Below are positions 1 through 13,600 of a DNA stretch of 64,000 nt, piece after piece. This DNA comes from Ophioderma brevispina (taxonomy: Eukaryota; Echinodermata; Ophiuroidea; Amphilepidida; Ophiodermatidae). Location of the stretch: positions 1 to 64,000 of the forward strand of contig JAMKCH010012726.1 of assembly GCA_023653785.1 (NCBI GenBank). The letters are read 5' to 3'. Both the position numbers and the translations under genes were made by a program. Within the stretch, counting starts at the first letter, position 1. Each line of letters begins with the position of its first letter. The notes under the pieces are model-generated. The model was not told the origin of the DNA, searched no databases, and was given only the letters and a program-made list of their open reading frames with translations.

Positions 1-853
1 TCCTTTCCTCCCCCAACAAGGTCCTTCTATAAACCATATCCAAAAGAATTAGATAAAGCATCACTGCTTCCTATCAAGCTGCATCTACTCTTAGGTTCTT
101 TATTGTTCACTATCATTTTCTTTTGGTTTCTTGTATGTGTCACGCCTTTACGCTCTAGGGTCTGCCTCAGTTTCCCTTGACTTCAAAATGACTCTCGAAA
201 GTTTCTAGTTGATACTTGGGTGTCAAACTTATTTATGATTAAGCTTTTAGTGGGGATTTGGCTTTCCTAAATCACCTCCTTGTAGTTTTTGTCCTGTATT
301 TTTGATGTTCGTGTGGTTCTATTAGTCATCAGATATTTGCAGATTATTTCCATGTCAACAAACAATGATACACAATATATAAATATATAGAAGAAAAATA
401 TAAAAAAAATAAATTGAGATGATGATATCATAAGAACGCAAGGGATGTGTGAATTATTAGGCCCTTATAAGGTGGTAACGTTATTGATTACAATATTAAA
501 TTAGGCTAGACAAAAAATATTATAATTACCTAATAAAGTACGGCACAAACAAAAAACTTAATTTTTTAAAGTTGTTTAATTTTACATAACAGAATTTAAA
601 CAAAACATCCCAAATCAAAACCCCACAACTTACCCAGGCTTAAGAACGAAGGGGCAGACTGGAACAGACATTACAAAACAAAACATTTGACAGGGTCTAG
701 GCTAAGATGAATCTGGAATGTATTGATCAATGATTTGATTTTTCAAGCTTTTTGTGAACACAACAAGAGTAGTCGGTCTAACGGGAACGACTATTGCAAA
801 TCTTTTCCCAGGGGAGTGATTTTGAATGACAAGCGTTGGAATAGGCGTTCGCG
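1..853. other. unassigned AT-rich DNA
   Basis: No ORF of convincing length, no terminal repeats and no recognisable transposon protein on either strand. Several A/T-rich runs are present around 360-420 and 540-600. I see nothing that can be annotated. Confidence 0.6.
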
Positions 854-1253
854 TTAGAAGTTATGGGTTCCCGCATCCTTGCTAATGTTTGTAAACACGC
901 AATGCACGTAGACAGCGCAGGATTGTGCGTGTGGTTCAATTTTACTCTGGGTGGCATTGTTGCCTTCATATTGTACATAGACTCTATACGTTGGACTAGT
1001 CTCATTTACCGAATGTGTGAAAAGAGCAAAGATGGGCTCACAAAATTGGCAAGTTTGCTGGCCAGTTGTGGTGGTTCCATGGTGACATGATAACTGCACT
1101 CTTAATGTTCCCCATAGGCCGAAGTCTAGCGGAGTTAAATCTGGGGACTTCGCAAGAATAACGCTTGCCTTTAAACATCCTACGGACAAGAGGTTTCACA
1201 AGTTGATTATTGAACATGGAAAAAGAGAACGCACGCTGCATCCGGTTCTTCAT
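854..1253 (-). pseudogene. mariner-like transposase fragment (C-terminal part)
   Basis: Read on the minus strand, the region encodes KSPDLTPLDFGLWGTL at about 1147-1100. This is a variant of the SPDLTPLDFFLWGYLK signature of IS630/Tc1/mariner-superfamily transposases of the type abundant in arthropods and other invertebrates; the second D of the motif is the last acidic residue of the catalytic triad. The part before it (NNQLVKPLVRRMFK, about 1215-1170) is in another frame, so at least one frameshift separates the pieces. No HTH domain, no earlier catalytic Asp and no terminal repeats were found, so this is a scrap. In an intact element the domain would catalyse cut-and-paste transposition. 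Related but non-overlapping fragments (FQDGAPPHH region) occur at 27.0-27.6 kb and 32.5-32.9 kb. Confidence 0.7.
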
Positions 1254-4200
1254 GGTTCTTAGAGGCAGCCAGTGGAGGAAGAGCAGCGCGGTTTAACGAG
1301 GAATGAGCCAAGATCTTGGAATTTTTTGATAATTGAAAATAAGCTGTCAATATCAGAATGGGACCTTTGTTCGCAAAACAAAAAGAAAGGAACCCTAAAA
1401 AAGGATGTACTGTTAGAAATGTGTATTGGTTTAAAAGATCAGTTAAAACAGTAACAATCCGTAGATAAAATGAAAAAATGGTTACTACAATTTTCAATAG
1501 GCCATACTGGTCAATATGTGTCCTTTTAGAAAGATTTTTTAGGTGTCGAAAAACCTAATGAAATGCACTTTTCAGAGTGTATTAATTTGTATGGTTTACT
1601 TTTTTCTCTTGTAAATAGAGGGCGCTTTGAGGGTTTTCTCTTTTTGAGACACACGGTATTATTTCAACTATAATTAACTAGTTCCTTGCCAAAATTTTTC
1701 ACCTAGTGGCTTTTAGGTTGCAAAAACTATATTGTTAAAATCAGTCCTTTGCAGGATACTTTAAAACTTTTAATACGTTGATCACTCCGTAACCAAAATA
1801 CTTAAAATTGGCTTAATGGATATTTTCAATTATCTAAGTCCATACTTTATGAATCCCTTAGTTGTTAATGGGATATTCATGGTATCTTATGTATGTGCTG
1901 CTGCGATGTACTATACAAATGTGATGCTGATACTGATGAAGATAGTGGGGAACTACAAAGGCTATGATTTTTTTTGGGTGATAGAGTTCATTAACGGCAG
2001 TGTTCAGTGGTCAACGACATTTTTCTAGCAGGTAATTTAACAGAATCCTAGGCCCACACCTGATTATATCCAAGGTCATTTTCGCTTCAAATACATGGAA
2101 AACATCGATCAGGAAAGGTGTTACTAATCACTGCAGAATACTTGCTTAATGGGCCCACGTAGGCGTATAACGGGAAGAGAGTGTCCGCATTTAATAGCTG
2201 TTTTTTCAAAACGTCGTTTTGCTTCTTTAGTGAAGTAACAATTACGAAACACTAAGGTGTGTAGAGTAGGGAAGCAAAGCAGTAATAAACGTTCTGAAAC
2301 GAAACGAAGAGTCGTGTTGAGTTGCAAAAATGTTGTTAATGACATTTAGTAAAAAGTTGAGTTTTCGTGATGTTGAAATAGAGGTTTAAACACGATTTAA
2401 TTGAAGTTATGGTTGGCAGTCTCAACGAAAGAAAGAAACATTAAAAACAACAGAACAAAGGGAAATTTGAGGCACAAAACGGCCGTCATGCAAGATGACA
2501 ATATGCAGAGTACGATGACCCTCACGTGACGATATATCATTACTTCAATCTGGGAAAGGCGAGCAATTATTTTTCCCTTTTCATGTACGGCCCTTAATAA
2601 TGCTGTGATCGTAATTTATGATTTTAAAATATTCATTATCCAAATTTGCATATGTTAAGAAGTATTAAATGAAAACCTTAGATAATGAAATTGGATAGAA
2701 AGAAATGCAAAGAAAGATGTGGAAAATACCACTATATATCATGATTCTATTAATGTAACTGCTTAAAAGACAACCCGTTAACGGCAATTCCACATGGAAT
2801 TAAATAGAATAGCCTTTCCAAGACTTCTTATAGTGTAACGCCTCAGGTATACTAAACGTGGAATTCAATGTGAAGCAATCACCTTTCAGAAAGATGATCA
2901 CTAGAGTTCAGTCGACATTGCTGTAATTGTATAGCCCACCATAAGGTTGCTTGGACGTTTGCAGCAAGTTTATTTCGTATCACAGCTTTCACTTGTTTTC
3001 ACCATGATTCTCTCTGCAGGGTGAGACAAAAAGACTATTTAACCAATAACCTGTCTGATACTTTCATCGGAATATTGAATTAATACCTTGATAGATAAAA
3101 TTAGAAAAATTGAACTGCATTAACCAAATTTTAGACGCATTAAATGCGCTCTCGCCTTTAGTCCACATGTTGCAGAGGTGAAGTGTTATTGAAGTACATT
3201 TTCCTCTTATATCTTCCATGACCCATTTCCCGATGTTACGACATCAGGACTCTCATAAAAAGATCACAAATGAGGAGTATTACGTTCTAAAACAATAATC
3301 CTGCAGTTTGCCATTTACAGAAACCTAACGTAAAGGATTTTGGGAAAAAATGTACACTCACGTTCAAGAACATTGGATTATTAGTGTTTTCGCATTAAAT
3401 CTGCGACTGAGAGGAAACTGCAATAACCTGGGTTGTCCAAAGGCGGATTCTAATATAATAATAAACTCCCGTAAAGAAAATCGTCAAATCTAAATGCCTT
3501 AGGTGTTCCGACAGGTAGAGACTGGAAGGTTTGTGTAAGTAAACAGGAGATCATAAATATTTAGATTTCAATCAAAAAAAACCTACAACTTTTAAAGACT
3601 CATATAGCGATTCCTGGCTTTAATTCAGGGCGTTCTTGAGTCTAAGGAAGTAGAAAGGAAAGTTAGAAAGACGTCATGATTATTGGTTGATAAAGCGGGT
3701 ATTAAAAATACCCTGGTAACTTGTCGTTTTTTGTAATTGGTTAGTTATTTCAATATATAAGCAAAAGTTCTTTTTAATCAGATAAGAATGAGCTACTAAC
3801 TTCAGACGGTTTTTGGAAAGACGACGCTTATTGATAGGACTAAATAAAAAAAACAACCGGGAAAATATCTGCAAGAAAAAGTTTCAGTCGATAAACCTAG
3901 CCCATCAATCTCTAAGTGGAAAACGGGCTAGTGGGTCATGAGTATCAGTACATCGAGGGAGTACTTGATTGGATGAAGGGGCTAGGTCATATCTACATAA
4001 TTCCTTAAGGGGCTTGTGAATATACAGTCAATTTAATTGGTTAATGTCGGAAGCTTATCAAGAAGAAAATCTTAATGATATTTTGTATGTTTCATACGTA
4101 TTATCTCAAATATTTATTATTATAAATAAATCAGGAATTAGTTTATTTCATGCACTCAATTCGTTGTATTGGTCCGCGAATGTGGCACGGTGACGGCAAC

Positions 4201-5360
4201 TTTATTAGGTATTAAGAAAGTAGACTGACCATCAAGCGAGATAGTTTGGGTCCTAGGGTGAGGAGGTTTGGAGAGTGGATTACAGGGAGCGTCTTTACTC
4301 GCAATACTCAGTAACGAAAGCTTGTTCCTGTTTGGTACTGATTGTTTTCACCACTATGAGTAGTAAACCGTGACCATGGCAACGTAACAGAGAGGTACTG
4401 CACTAATTAAGTAGTTCATTCGTTGGTTGATAAGTGTTTATTTTTGCTATTCATCTTAGATGCATGGCATTAATTCGGAGTGGATAAAAAATAGTAAGTT
4501 ACAAAACACTGTGCAACAAAGCAAAATGATAGAGGATACTAAATCATGTACAGAGTTGGGTGGTTGTCTTAGACATTACAAAGTATTCTGACTCCCTTAT
4601 TGAAAGAGTTAAGTTAAGACGTGGTGTATATGCCACTAGACATTCATTAGCTTCCCTAAACAGCCAGAACAGAACTTGTGATTTGTAAGAAAAAACTCAA
4701 GCATCAAAGGCAGAAGTTCTCACTTGTTTGACACTTGAATGAATGATCTGACACTAATGACGATCATGTTGGTTTGCTCTTATGTGAGAGGTGCTCTTAT
4801 GTTACAATACCCAGATACACAAGGTTCTGTTACATCGCCCTTTGACTTTTGTGAAGAGATGTAAAATGTTGCTTCTTATCAGTTGGCAGGACGTGGGCAC
4901 AGGACTAATCCTTGGGAATTGCAAAAGTAGTAAACAAAATAACAAAAATAGATTGGTCCGAAAGAAATATACGGTACAATTCTTGGTCCGGCCTTTAAAC
5001 GGCGAAAAAAAAAAAAAAACCTTATGTGAAAAATTATTGTAACACGAAACGTATTTAAAAAAAGAGGGAATGAATGGTCAAGGTATATTATAGACTATTG
5101 TCCTCTAAGATTTGAATGTGAAAACTGTATGAACGTATACTTATGAAGTGTGCAGCTTTGGTATGTATACAAGGCAAAAAGGCAAGCCCCACGAAACAAT
5201 TCTTCTTATTTACAAATACAAATGAGAGCGCCGCTCAGTACTCTTAATACTGAATGGTGACGTATATATGTAATACAGCTTGGGGAGATTTCGGAATTCT
5301 GGCAAGTGTGTTCATGACGTTCTCGAGACTTCTTAGACCTCAGGTGCTCAAAATTAGGTG
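1254..5360. other. unassigned DNA
   Basis: Only short, overlapping ORFs occur (for example 70 codons at 1816-2028 and 83 codons at 4791-5042), without recognisable motifs or coding-like context. No terminal inverted repeats or tandem repeats were seen. Confidence 0.5.
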
Positions 5361-5504
5361 TAGCCACAATTTGCGCACCACTTTATCTGCTCGCAGTTGA
5401 ATTCAGCAGCCCTTGACGATAAGTACAAGTATCACGTGCACTTTTCGTCAAGGCTGCCTGACATCACCTGGGAGAAGATAAAGTGGGTGCCCAAATTGTG
5501 GCTA
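5361..5504. mobile_element. small foldback element / MITE (~144 bp)
   Basis: The two ends are inverted copies. TAGCCACAATTTGCGCACCA at 5361 pairs with the complement of the sequence ending in CCAAATTGTGGCTA at 5504. The match continues inward through CACTTTATCT and, after small gaps, through an inner pair (GCAGCCCTTGACGA against TCGTCAAGGCTGC). Almost the whole segment would fold into one hairpin. It has no coding capacity. The target duplication is not clear. The class of the parent transposon is unknown. Confidence 0.75.
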
Positions 5505-6533
5505 CCCCCAAAAATATATGCGCAATGATAATGGGAAAATCGGTATGGGTCTCGGCTATCGGAAGCGTAAAACAGAATTAAATAAGATTCGTGGTGAGTG
5601 TTGGTGCTGTTTTTTGTGTTCGTAAAGTTGCGTCATAAGTCAATCCCGGAATTGAGGGGTGAAAAAGTACTCCTAAATAATAGTAGATTTACTGCATTTC
5701 GGTTGTGTGTTGTATATTGCAAACGCGGTGTCATTGGCATTTGAACTTAGGTCTCAGGAATGTATACACATGCGCGAATTGGCCGTCGGTGACTAGCGTC
5801 GGGACTGTCACTAGAATCTGGTTTATACAGCTTCAATAGAGAGTTGTTGGTGAGCCCACCAATATATAATAAACATGACCCCGTGTACACGAAATAAGGT
5901 CTATCACCAGAGCAGGTTCTTCTTATTTCCTCCGCAACACATATTAATCGCCAAATCCCCAACAAACCCCTAAAAACTCCAAATCTCTCAAAAAGGTCTC
6001 TAGCTCAATACATACGATTATTTGTCATACATTGAAAGTGCAGACTTCATTAAGTACAGACCAATGCTAGAAATGCAAAGCATAGCATAGCATTCCAGAG
6101 TCTTAATTCCATGATTAGCCATCCTGTATAAAATGATACGTTTACTATGCTATGCAGGAGGAAGAAAAGAAAATAAAAACAATACTGGTCCTCCCCTTAA
6201 ATAGAAATAGACCGATGGCGCCTAGTTGTTTTAAAAAAACAAAAATAATGTGAAATTCTATGATATGCGCCAGCAGGAACTAAACGGATGCCACAAAAAA
6301 TCATGAAAATACCTTAAACAAGTTTTCCTATATTATAAAATATAAAACAAATGTGATCGGCTTGGCTGGAATTCAATGGAGGCCTTTTGATTTCGATATG
6401 GCGGCCCTCTTAGAATTCAGTAGATACGCGGAAAACCCAAGGTTTAGATAAACATTTTGTACAATCCATATGGAATACTACAGTGTCATAAACAGCTTGA
6501 TAGCTTAACCACATTCTACCTATCTAACCGTAA
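5505..6533. other. unassigned DNA
   Basis: ORFs are short and overlapping (72 codons on the minus strand at 5747-5965). I recognise no motif, repeat or RNA gene here. Confidence 0.5.
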
Positions 6534-6827
6534 AGGTCCCAGAAATGCAAATAGAAATGATGTGGGTTGGTCAAGGTCTACAACGGGCAACAAAAACGGA
6601 TTCCAATATTTGGGGTTGGTGATGACATTCATTAGTGAAAACTATTGATTTTTCAGAGAGTAATAGAAATTCCAGGTGGAATGGTGTGAATCTATTCATG
6701 ACACTGGCGAAATCAATTAGTTTCACTTAATGCTGTCACTGGTAGTGTCTCTGTTTCTGGCCCTTTTGTTGGAATGGAAGGCCCATAAACGATTTGGAGT
6801 AGGTTATCATCTCATTTCCTGGGACCT
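6534..6827. mobile_element. MITE family 1, copy 1 (294 bp)
   Basis: Begins AGGTCCCAGAAATGC and ends CATTTCCTGGGACCT, its inverted complement with one base missing on the left. Inside, GATGACATTCATTAGTGAAA and the following ATTGATTTTTCAG are mirrored by GAAATCAATTAGTTTCACTT, so it folds over most of its length. It is flanked by GTAA on the left and TTAA on the right. The second copy at 33,956-34,250 has almost the same length and TTAA on both sides, which suggests a TTAA (piggyBac-like) target. No coding capacity. Confidence 0.85.
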
Positions 6828-9800
6828 TTAAGTAAGCGTTTAATGGAGTTGTTTGAGCTGGAAGCCCACCTGACTTTAACCGGATTCCCTCCGCACAATG
6901 GAACGGCACTTTAAATGGTTATAGTTCGAGACCACTTAACGTCTTTGACTACCACAACAAGGAGTTATCGCAAGAATCTCATCACATTCATTGTGAAAAA
7001 GGAGGCCAATGGACAGACTTGCATCCCTAGTGTTGAGTTGGTCCATGACTTGTACCTCGCGCCGCGCCCGTCTGTTTCTACCAATTGTGGTAGTACCGAG
7101 GTGTTTGTTAAAATATTCTGCATTATTTATTTGGTACCGCTGAAGCTATACGCAAAGTTCTCAGCAGAAGAATTCTACTGGTTGTGTGTACTTCCAAATG
7201 TGTTGAAGGTCTACATCGGGGGGGGGGGGGGGGGGGGGAGGGGATTTAGTGGAAAGGGGGGGTAGTACGGCGATGGTGGCCGGAAGGGTTGCATTTCAGC
7301 GATTTTTCTTGCCAAGTTCGGTATATGAAAGGGTTACATTTCTGTTGCAAGTGTATCGGTGGTTAAAGACACTATCATTGATTTGCTGAAATCAGAAAAT
7401 CGACAAACTCATCAAAAATCAGATTTTAGCATGTACGAACAATAACAGGTATACTAAATACCCTTCAAATGATAAGAACAGAAGCAAACCATAATAAGGA
7501 CAGAATCGGAGAATTTAATCATACTGCCGAAACGGACACTTACTACAACACCGTAATTGATTGGAAGATCGTATCTTGGAACACTGCCCCCCGTTTTCTC
7601 CTTTTCTTTCAATTCTCAGCTGGAGGAAAAGGTAATTATGAGAATTCTACAGCTTATCCTTCACTTTGAAGCTATTCCATGCAAATTTCAATATTTTTCA
7701 AATCACTGATAGTTGTCTGTATGGGATGAAGAAACGGCATGCAAACCTTGAGGTGAAAAATAGTGCTGCCAGAATGGCTCAAAATAGATCGTAACAGTTA
7801 GTTTAGTTTTCCCAAGCAAGGTATAAGGAGGGCAAACAAATCTGCATTTTTGTATATTTTCGGGGTATGGTTAGTGGTTCAAACACCCGGCCGCACATCC
7901 CTACCAAAAACCAAGTGAGGATCCCCCTGGGTCTACAAAGTCTATGGGGTGGCCCTTTTAGTCTTGAAAAGGCAATTTGTTTATGTGCCAAAATGATCGT
8001 GCTACTAACTGGAAAAGAAGAAAGGATACTAACTAAAATAGGCTAGATAATAAAAGTAATAAAATTAAGTCTAAGCCACCCACTAATTGCAATAGAAAGA
8101 CACTGTTGTTGTTGATGATTGAATTGTTTTGTTAGAAACATATTCGGAATAACATATCAAACAGGTTGCCCTTGGTTGGTAGAAGGGTGAAAAACCTGGC
8201 AAAAAGAGGAAGCAAAACGAGACCCAACATTGACAGGTGTGCAATACTTTCAAGTGAATATTCATATTGGGCTGGAAGGTTCGTCAGGAACGATTCCCTT
8301 TGAAATGCTGTTATTAGATATTAAACCTCGTCCCATGATTCCCTTACGCACATAAGGAGTACTAGGCGTTTTTTTATTTGTAAGTTCACCCTTTGCAGAT
8401 AGAAAGGAGGGGCCAATCCTGTAAAAGGGAGCTAGTCCATTTTGAAATAGTCATTTTTGGTTCAAGAAGAAAACATTGAGATGTAATGTTCTGGAAAATA
8501 CGAGGAAGTGCAGTTCATTAATTCAACAATCAATTACATATTAAACACATCGCGTAAAACACTGCTTCAAGTACATGCTTGAGTCTTAATCTTAACGTTG
8601 TTCGGTAATGTAATTGCCGGCACTTAATCTCGCAATAAACGGGATCATGAAAATAGCATACTTCTTTATCCGAGGCTACCTAGGCGTCTGAGTTCCTAAT
8701 CCAACACTTCGACTAGCGTAAACACTAAAATCACCCCGCCAGTTTTGTTTAAAATATACTTCTACCCACGATCCTCGTCCTACTAGTATTTGATCAATAA
8801 ATTTTGAACACGTTTGCTTAGAGATTTGCCTTTTACACTTTCAAACACAAGCGAAGTTTGGATTAGGAACAAGCTTTTCACCCTCGATGGAATAATCTTT
8901 AAACATCCACCTTGGGGTCGTCGTCGTATCCCTGTAGAATCATACTAGATCTAATTTTCGTAAAATCAACTCATATAGGCGCGACTCCTTGATGAAGAGT
9001 ATTACTCGTTCATTAACTAATTGTAACAATCTGGTAAATCCATAATCACCAAGAAATTATATTAATAACTTATTTAAAATGTTTTGTTATGTTATTGTAG
9101 TTTTACTACAAATTTGATATTCTGTATTTTTTTAAAATTATTTCTTTCTTTGTACCCATTGGTTAATCCCGTCAGTATCAGGTTCGAACGAATACATTCT
9201 TGTCGATTCTTTGCCCTAGTTTTTCGGTTATTTTGTACATAGAATACTAGGCGACCTGCTTTAAGCAAAATGCAAAGTCTCTCTATTCTCATTCATGATC
9301 CATATTAAATTCCCCATAGGGTTTGCTGTAATTGAAACATTTCGCCAAATCATGTTCAATTTCTGAAATCCACCGACACATTTTTGAAACATAACGTATA
9401 TTATATTCTAAAAAGAAGTATTTCAATCAAAAGCATCTCGTTTTTATTCTTTTGGTCAGTATTTACCCACCAACTATTTGTATTCTATTGACATAGAATA
9501 CAGAATTGTAAATTCCATTTTCGGTTTTTTGGAAAGGCATGAAGACGTTTTTCGCACCATCATATCCCACATGTTCATCCATTGGACAGTTAATGTTAAG
9601 GCTCTTTTCCAATCTTATCTTGTCTCAGTTCGGCAAGTAGAATACTGATGCTACTGGTCTCATTATTGTGGAATTTATATTGCAAAAGAGGCCCGAATTG
9701 AATATACCTCGATGGTGTGTATTTTTTGAAGGCAGCAATACCTAGAGAATTTCTCTAATGATATTTTTCTTGCATGATATTTTACAAGTTCATGTTCACA

Positions 9801-10583
9801 TGACACGAAAGACCGATGGATATTCATGAAGGAATTAGCAAAATTAAGGGAAAAATCCGCCTCTGAACAGGAAAAGTTGCCTCCTTTGGTCAAGGAAAAA
9901 AATGGGGTAAAAACATGCACAACGGATATCTAATGGGCGCGCCTGTCTTAGCATTGAAACATTCTTATGTTTTACCTTTGGGTCAAGAACTAGGTTAACA
10001 GAAAGTAATTACGGCTCTGTCGCTTACAAGAAGGCATTTGATAACAGAGTGGCAACAACACATGTAATTCATGTTCCGTTAGTTTTTAAACATTGGAAAT
10101 TAACCCGAAGGTGACAAAAAGTAGATGTTTACATTGCTTACATTTACCATCATTGGTTGTTGTAGGTGTGTTTCAGATATACCGTTTAATGTATGCGATC
10201 TCAGTGTTCAAGGTGTTTGTTGCACGAAGATTGGTTTTGGGCCATGACAGAACACGAAGGTGTAATGTTCACGAGTAAGGTATCCATGCTTGACTGTGCT
10301 TCAAAACTAGTACGTTAAAAAGGGTGTCCAGACAAATATTAAATATGTTGAAATTCACTTGCCCTATTTGAAAACAATTTGAATGTCTACAATGTACATA
10401 TTTCAGATTTTGCTAATAAAAACAACATTAATTTTATTGCAGGTATTTTCCGATTCCCCATTACTGTTGTACAGGGGCGGCGCCAAGGTAAAATCTTAGG
10501 GCGAAATTTATGTGATTAACTTATATAGGTAATAAACTCTAGTTTTAACGCAAGTTGTTGCTTAAATCCCTGTATTGACGACA
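6828..10583. other. unassigned DNA
   Basis: Contains a 116-codon plus-strand ORF at 6915-7265 whose end is only the translation of a G run (poly-Gly), and other ORFs below 85 codons. None matches a family I know. CAGGGGCGGCGCCAAGG at about 10,471 resembles the start of hAT-type MITEs, but I found no matching second end. Confidence 0.5.
7218..7238 (+). repeat. poly-G run, G21
   Basis: Twenty-one consecutive G, then A, more G tracts and a G7 run at 7256-7262. Such a run can form G-quadruplex DNA. The exact length is unreliable in long-read data. Confidence 0.85.
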
Positions 10584-10642
10584 TCAACAACAACAAAAAC
10601 TACAAAAACAACAAGAACAACAACAACAACAATAATAACAAT
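10584..10642 (+). repeat. AAC/AAT-type microsatellite
   Basis: Imperfect CAACAA units with interruptions, ending in AATAATAAC. A simple repeat with no other content. Confidence 0.8.
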
Positions 10643-13600
10643 CTTGTACAGTGGTAAAAAATTAAGTTGCTCAGACCTTGACAAAAAGTGAGGCAAAGTG
10701 TTCATCTAGAAAGGCAATACTTTGCTACTTAGTTATCATGTTATGTGACCAAATAGACTAGATGTCTATGTATTGCACATTGAGTGGCTAGTGGCGGTTG
10801 CATTCTCCACCTCGGAAACAAAACATGTGGTATAGTAAAAATATTCTTTATTTTAATCTTTTATGAATATGAATAATTAGAGACATTTATTACCGAGGTA
10901 GGAGCAACTTTTTTTTACCCCTGTTAACCAGAAAACTTGACGTTTTTTACTATGTTCAGCATTTTGACTCCATAACTCAAAATATAGGTCGTCCATATAC
11001 AAGCAATACGTATTAGCATTCCTTATAACCAGACCAACAATTTCATATACTTCGGCGAATGCAGCCTTCCCAGTATATTCATTTTCGAGCAGTTTTCGTC
11101 ATAACGTCAAAAGATTAACATTCCAGGGGGGTGCCTTAAATGTCACTGGGGTACTAAGAAAAATATGATTTTTGTCTCTGATACCAATATCTCTACTTGA
11201 AGTAAGTCAGTGTGTGGGTGGTGTGGGGGGGGGGATTGTCGATCGGTCCACCCACCGACAAATGTTAAAGAATGCCTACCCTACATAGAGATGTGCCGCT
11301 GACAATGAAACAATCATCAAATAAAATTTCTATATTCTGACAAGCATGGATATGAAACGACAAAGTCACAAAACGTTGGCTTAAGACTGCAAAGTAATGA
11401 TCTTTCGCCATTTGTTTGTAAATTTATGGCGTCATTATGTCCTAAAATGGTATAATGATTTACATCCATTATTAAACATTGCACGTGCACGTTAACTAAA
11501 TGCAAAAACAAATAAAACAAGAACCATCCTATACGGTATTATGTGAACCGAAGAAGGTGGTAACGTGTTTACCATTTACCCTGAAGGACCCTAACCATTC
11601 ACAGTGTATCTGTGTGTAAGCGTGCGTTGTCACAACAGATTGTCAAACAGTGGGAAAAATGAAGGAAAACGAATTATTCTGCCAACGAACATGTAAGCCT
11701 TCTCTCAGTAATTACGCGTTTTAATGGAATAGAACAACATTGTATTCAATCATTTTGTTGATATTTGGGGAAACAAAGCAGAAGTGCCCCGGCTAGTTTA
11801 TTAGTGCAATGCATATAACACGGCCTTAGTAGTGCATCTTTCTAATCGAGTCTAAAGTGAATTAATTGATTCATTCACAAGCAATACTGAAACTGGTATG
11901 TTAAACAGTTCTAATATCATTGAACGCTTTTAAAAAAGGCCAAAAAACCTGAAAAACTTAATCCCCTTGAAAGGACGACATTTGGAACAATATTTGGTTG
12001 TATAAAATCAGCAGAAATACTATCTTTGAAGCCCACTCACATGATGAATATGCTGATAAGAGTAGTGTTTCTAAAATGTTTTTGGCGCCAAGGGTCTCTT
12101 GCAGTCATCTCAAATTGTTACAACATTGCATGTGAAGCCGGAATGAGTCATATGAAAACAAGCCCGCACTCGAGGATAGTTCCACTCGAGGATGTTATCT
12201 TGCCTTCATTTACATATCGCCTACGGGGAGTGACGACACAAAGATGGAAAATGCATTTATAAAAGGTTGTGTATTAGTCCACATTGGTACACTAGACCTG
12301 GACACAAGTAATACATTACGTATTAGCGGCCTAATAAATACTTTAGCTCTAAACATAGGAGTATGGCCACCTGGGACTGTGGTATTGGGAAAATTCATAA
12401 ATGACAGCCAAGAGGAGATTTGTCCAAGGTAGAAAGCGGCGTCTAGGCAGGAAGTATTGCCAGTTCGACGCGCTGATTGTCCAAGATGACCAACATGGTA
12501 GTAGAGAAATGTTAAATATGATGGGCCAAATATAAAAATCGTTATGTTATAAAAGTAGTACTCTGAAAGGCAAAGTTGTAGGGGGAACATACGTGAATTT
12601 ACAGGAGAACCATAACATAAGAGATAGCTGCAAATAGCATAATATTTATGTGGCAGAGGGACACGACTCTTGATGGGGCATGACAAGTGCTGCACTCTAT
12701 GAGTTGTGTTGAATAGATTGCGGTGGTTGCTGTAAATTCAGAAGTGCTAGGCGAAAAAAAAAACATAAAAGGGCAAGAAACCACCACTAACAGCGCATTA
12801 CGCGTGTTGTGGTGCAGTGTCTATTGGTACGCATATACAAACTCAGATCCCCGTGAAGTCTGAAATAAGCGCCTTCCCGTATGATACTAAAACATCCTTG
12901 GTGCTGTAGAATATCTTCTCTGTACCTCGCCTATCAAGAAAAAATATAATGACGGACTTCTTGTTCAACAGTGCTACCAGTCTGACCTCTTAACATCGAA
13001 CACTGCGCAATTATGAAAATGAAGTTTTCAAAAATTAAGTATAGATAATCATGTTTTTTTATAGAAAACAATCACGGTGGATCGGGTTGCCAAATCTGAT
13101 ACACTTATGTTTATGGGTGAGAAATTTAGTCGTACCCATTATTGAGCAATTGGCTTGCTATACGACAGGAAGCTGGAAGCTGAAAGAAGCAGTTGAAATT
13201 TTGAAAATGTATTGTTTAAAAAATAGGAAACATAAGCTACTACTACAGTTCTTTACAGATATGAATGTTACAAGATTATATTCACTTTCCATGGTAAAGC
13301 TCAGGTTTAAATCCGAAATTAATCGTCAGAGTTGTAACTGAATACGTATGAATTAAATTATCTAACTTAAAAATCTCCCTGAATGATAAAATGGCAGGGT
13401 GGTGTTATATCTTAATCACACTTTTGCGGATTATCCAAACAGCTGCATTGCTATTGTAATACAACTGAAAGATAGTAGTTACATGGTGGTAAAGTAATGG
13501 ATATTTTTTGTTTTTAGTTTTTTTCATATACAATTTGACACCACTGTTTTTCCAAATAAAACAGAATTTCACTGGCGACTCTGAACCTCTGAGTGGCATT

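Noticed and set aside
1926..1950. CTGATGA at 1931 as another hammerhead core
   Set aside because: No following helix or GAAA; the same holds for CTGATGA near 32,656 and 60,279.
6915..7265. 116-codon plus-strand ORF
   Set aside because: Its C-terminal part is poly-Gly from the G21 run; the rest has no recognisable motif.
7855..7900. GGTTCAAACACCCGG as a tRNA-derived SINE B box
   Set aside because: It departs from the B-box consensus, and no convincing A box or SINE body was found.
9175..9200. GGTTCGAACG as a tRNA B box
   Set aside because: No A box or cloverleaf at the right distance on either strand.
10464..10500. CAGGGGCGGCGCCAAGG as a hAT-type MITE
   Set aside because: No matching right end or target duplication found downstream.
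12210..12695. 161-codon minus-strand ORF
   Set aside because: No recognisable domain and overlapped by plus-strand ORFs; a chance open frame of this size is plausible in 64 kb.
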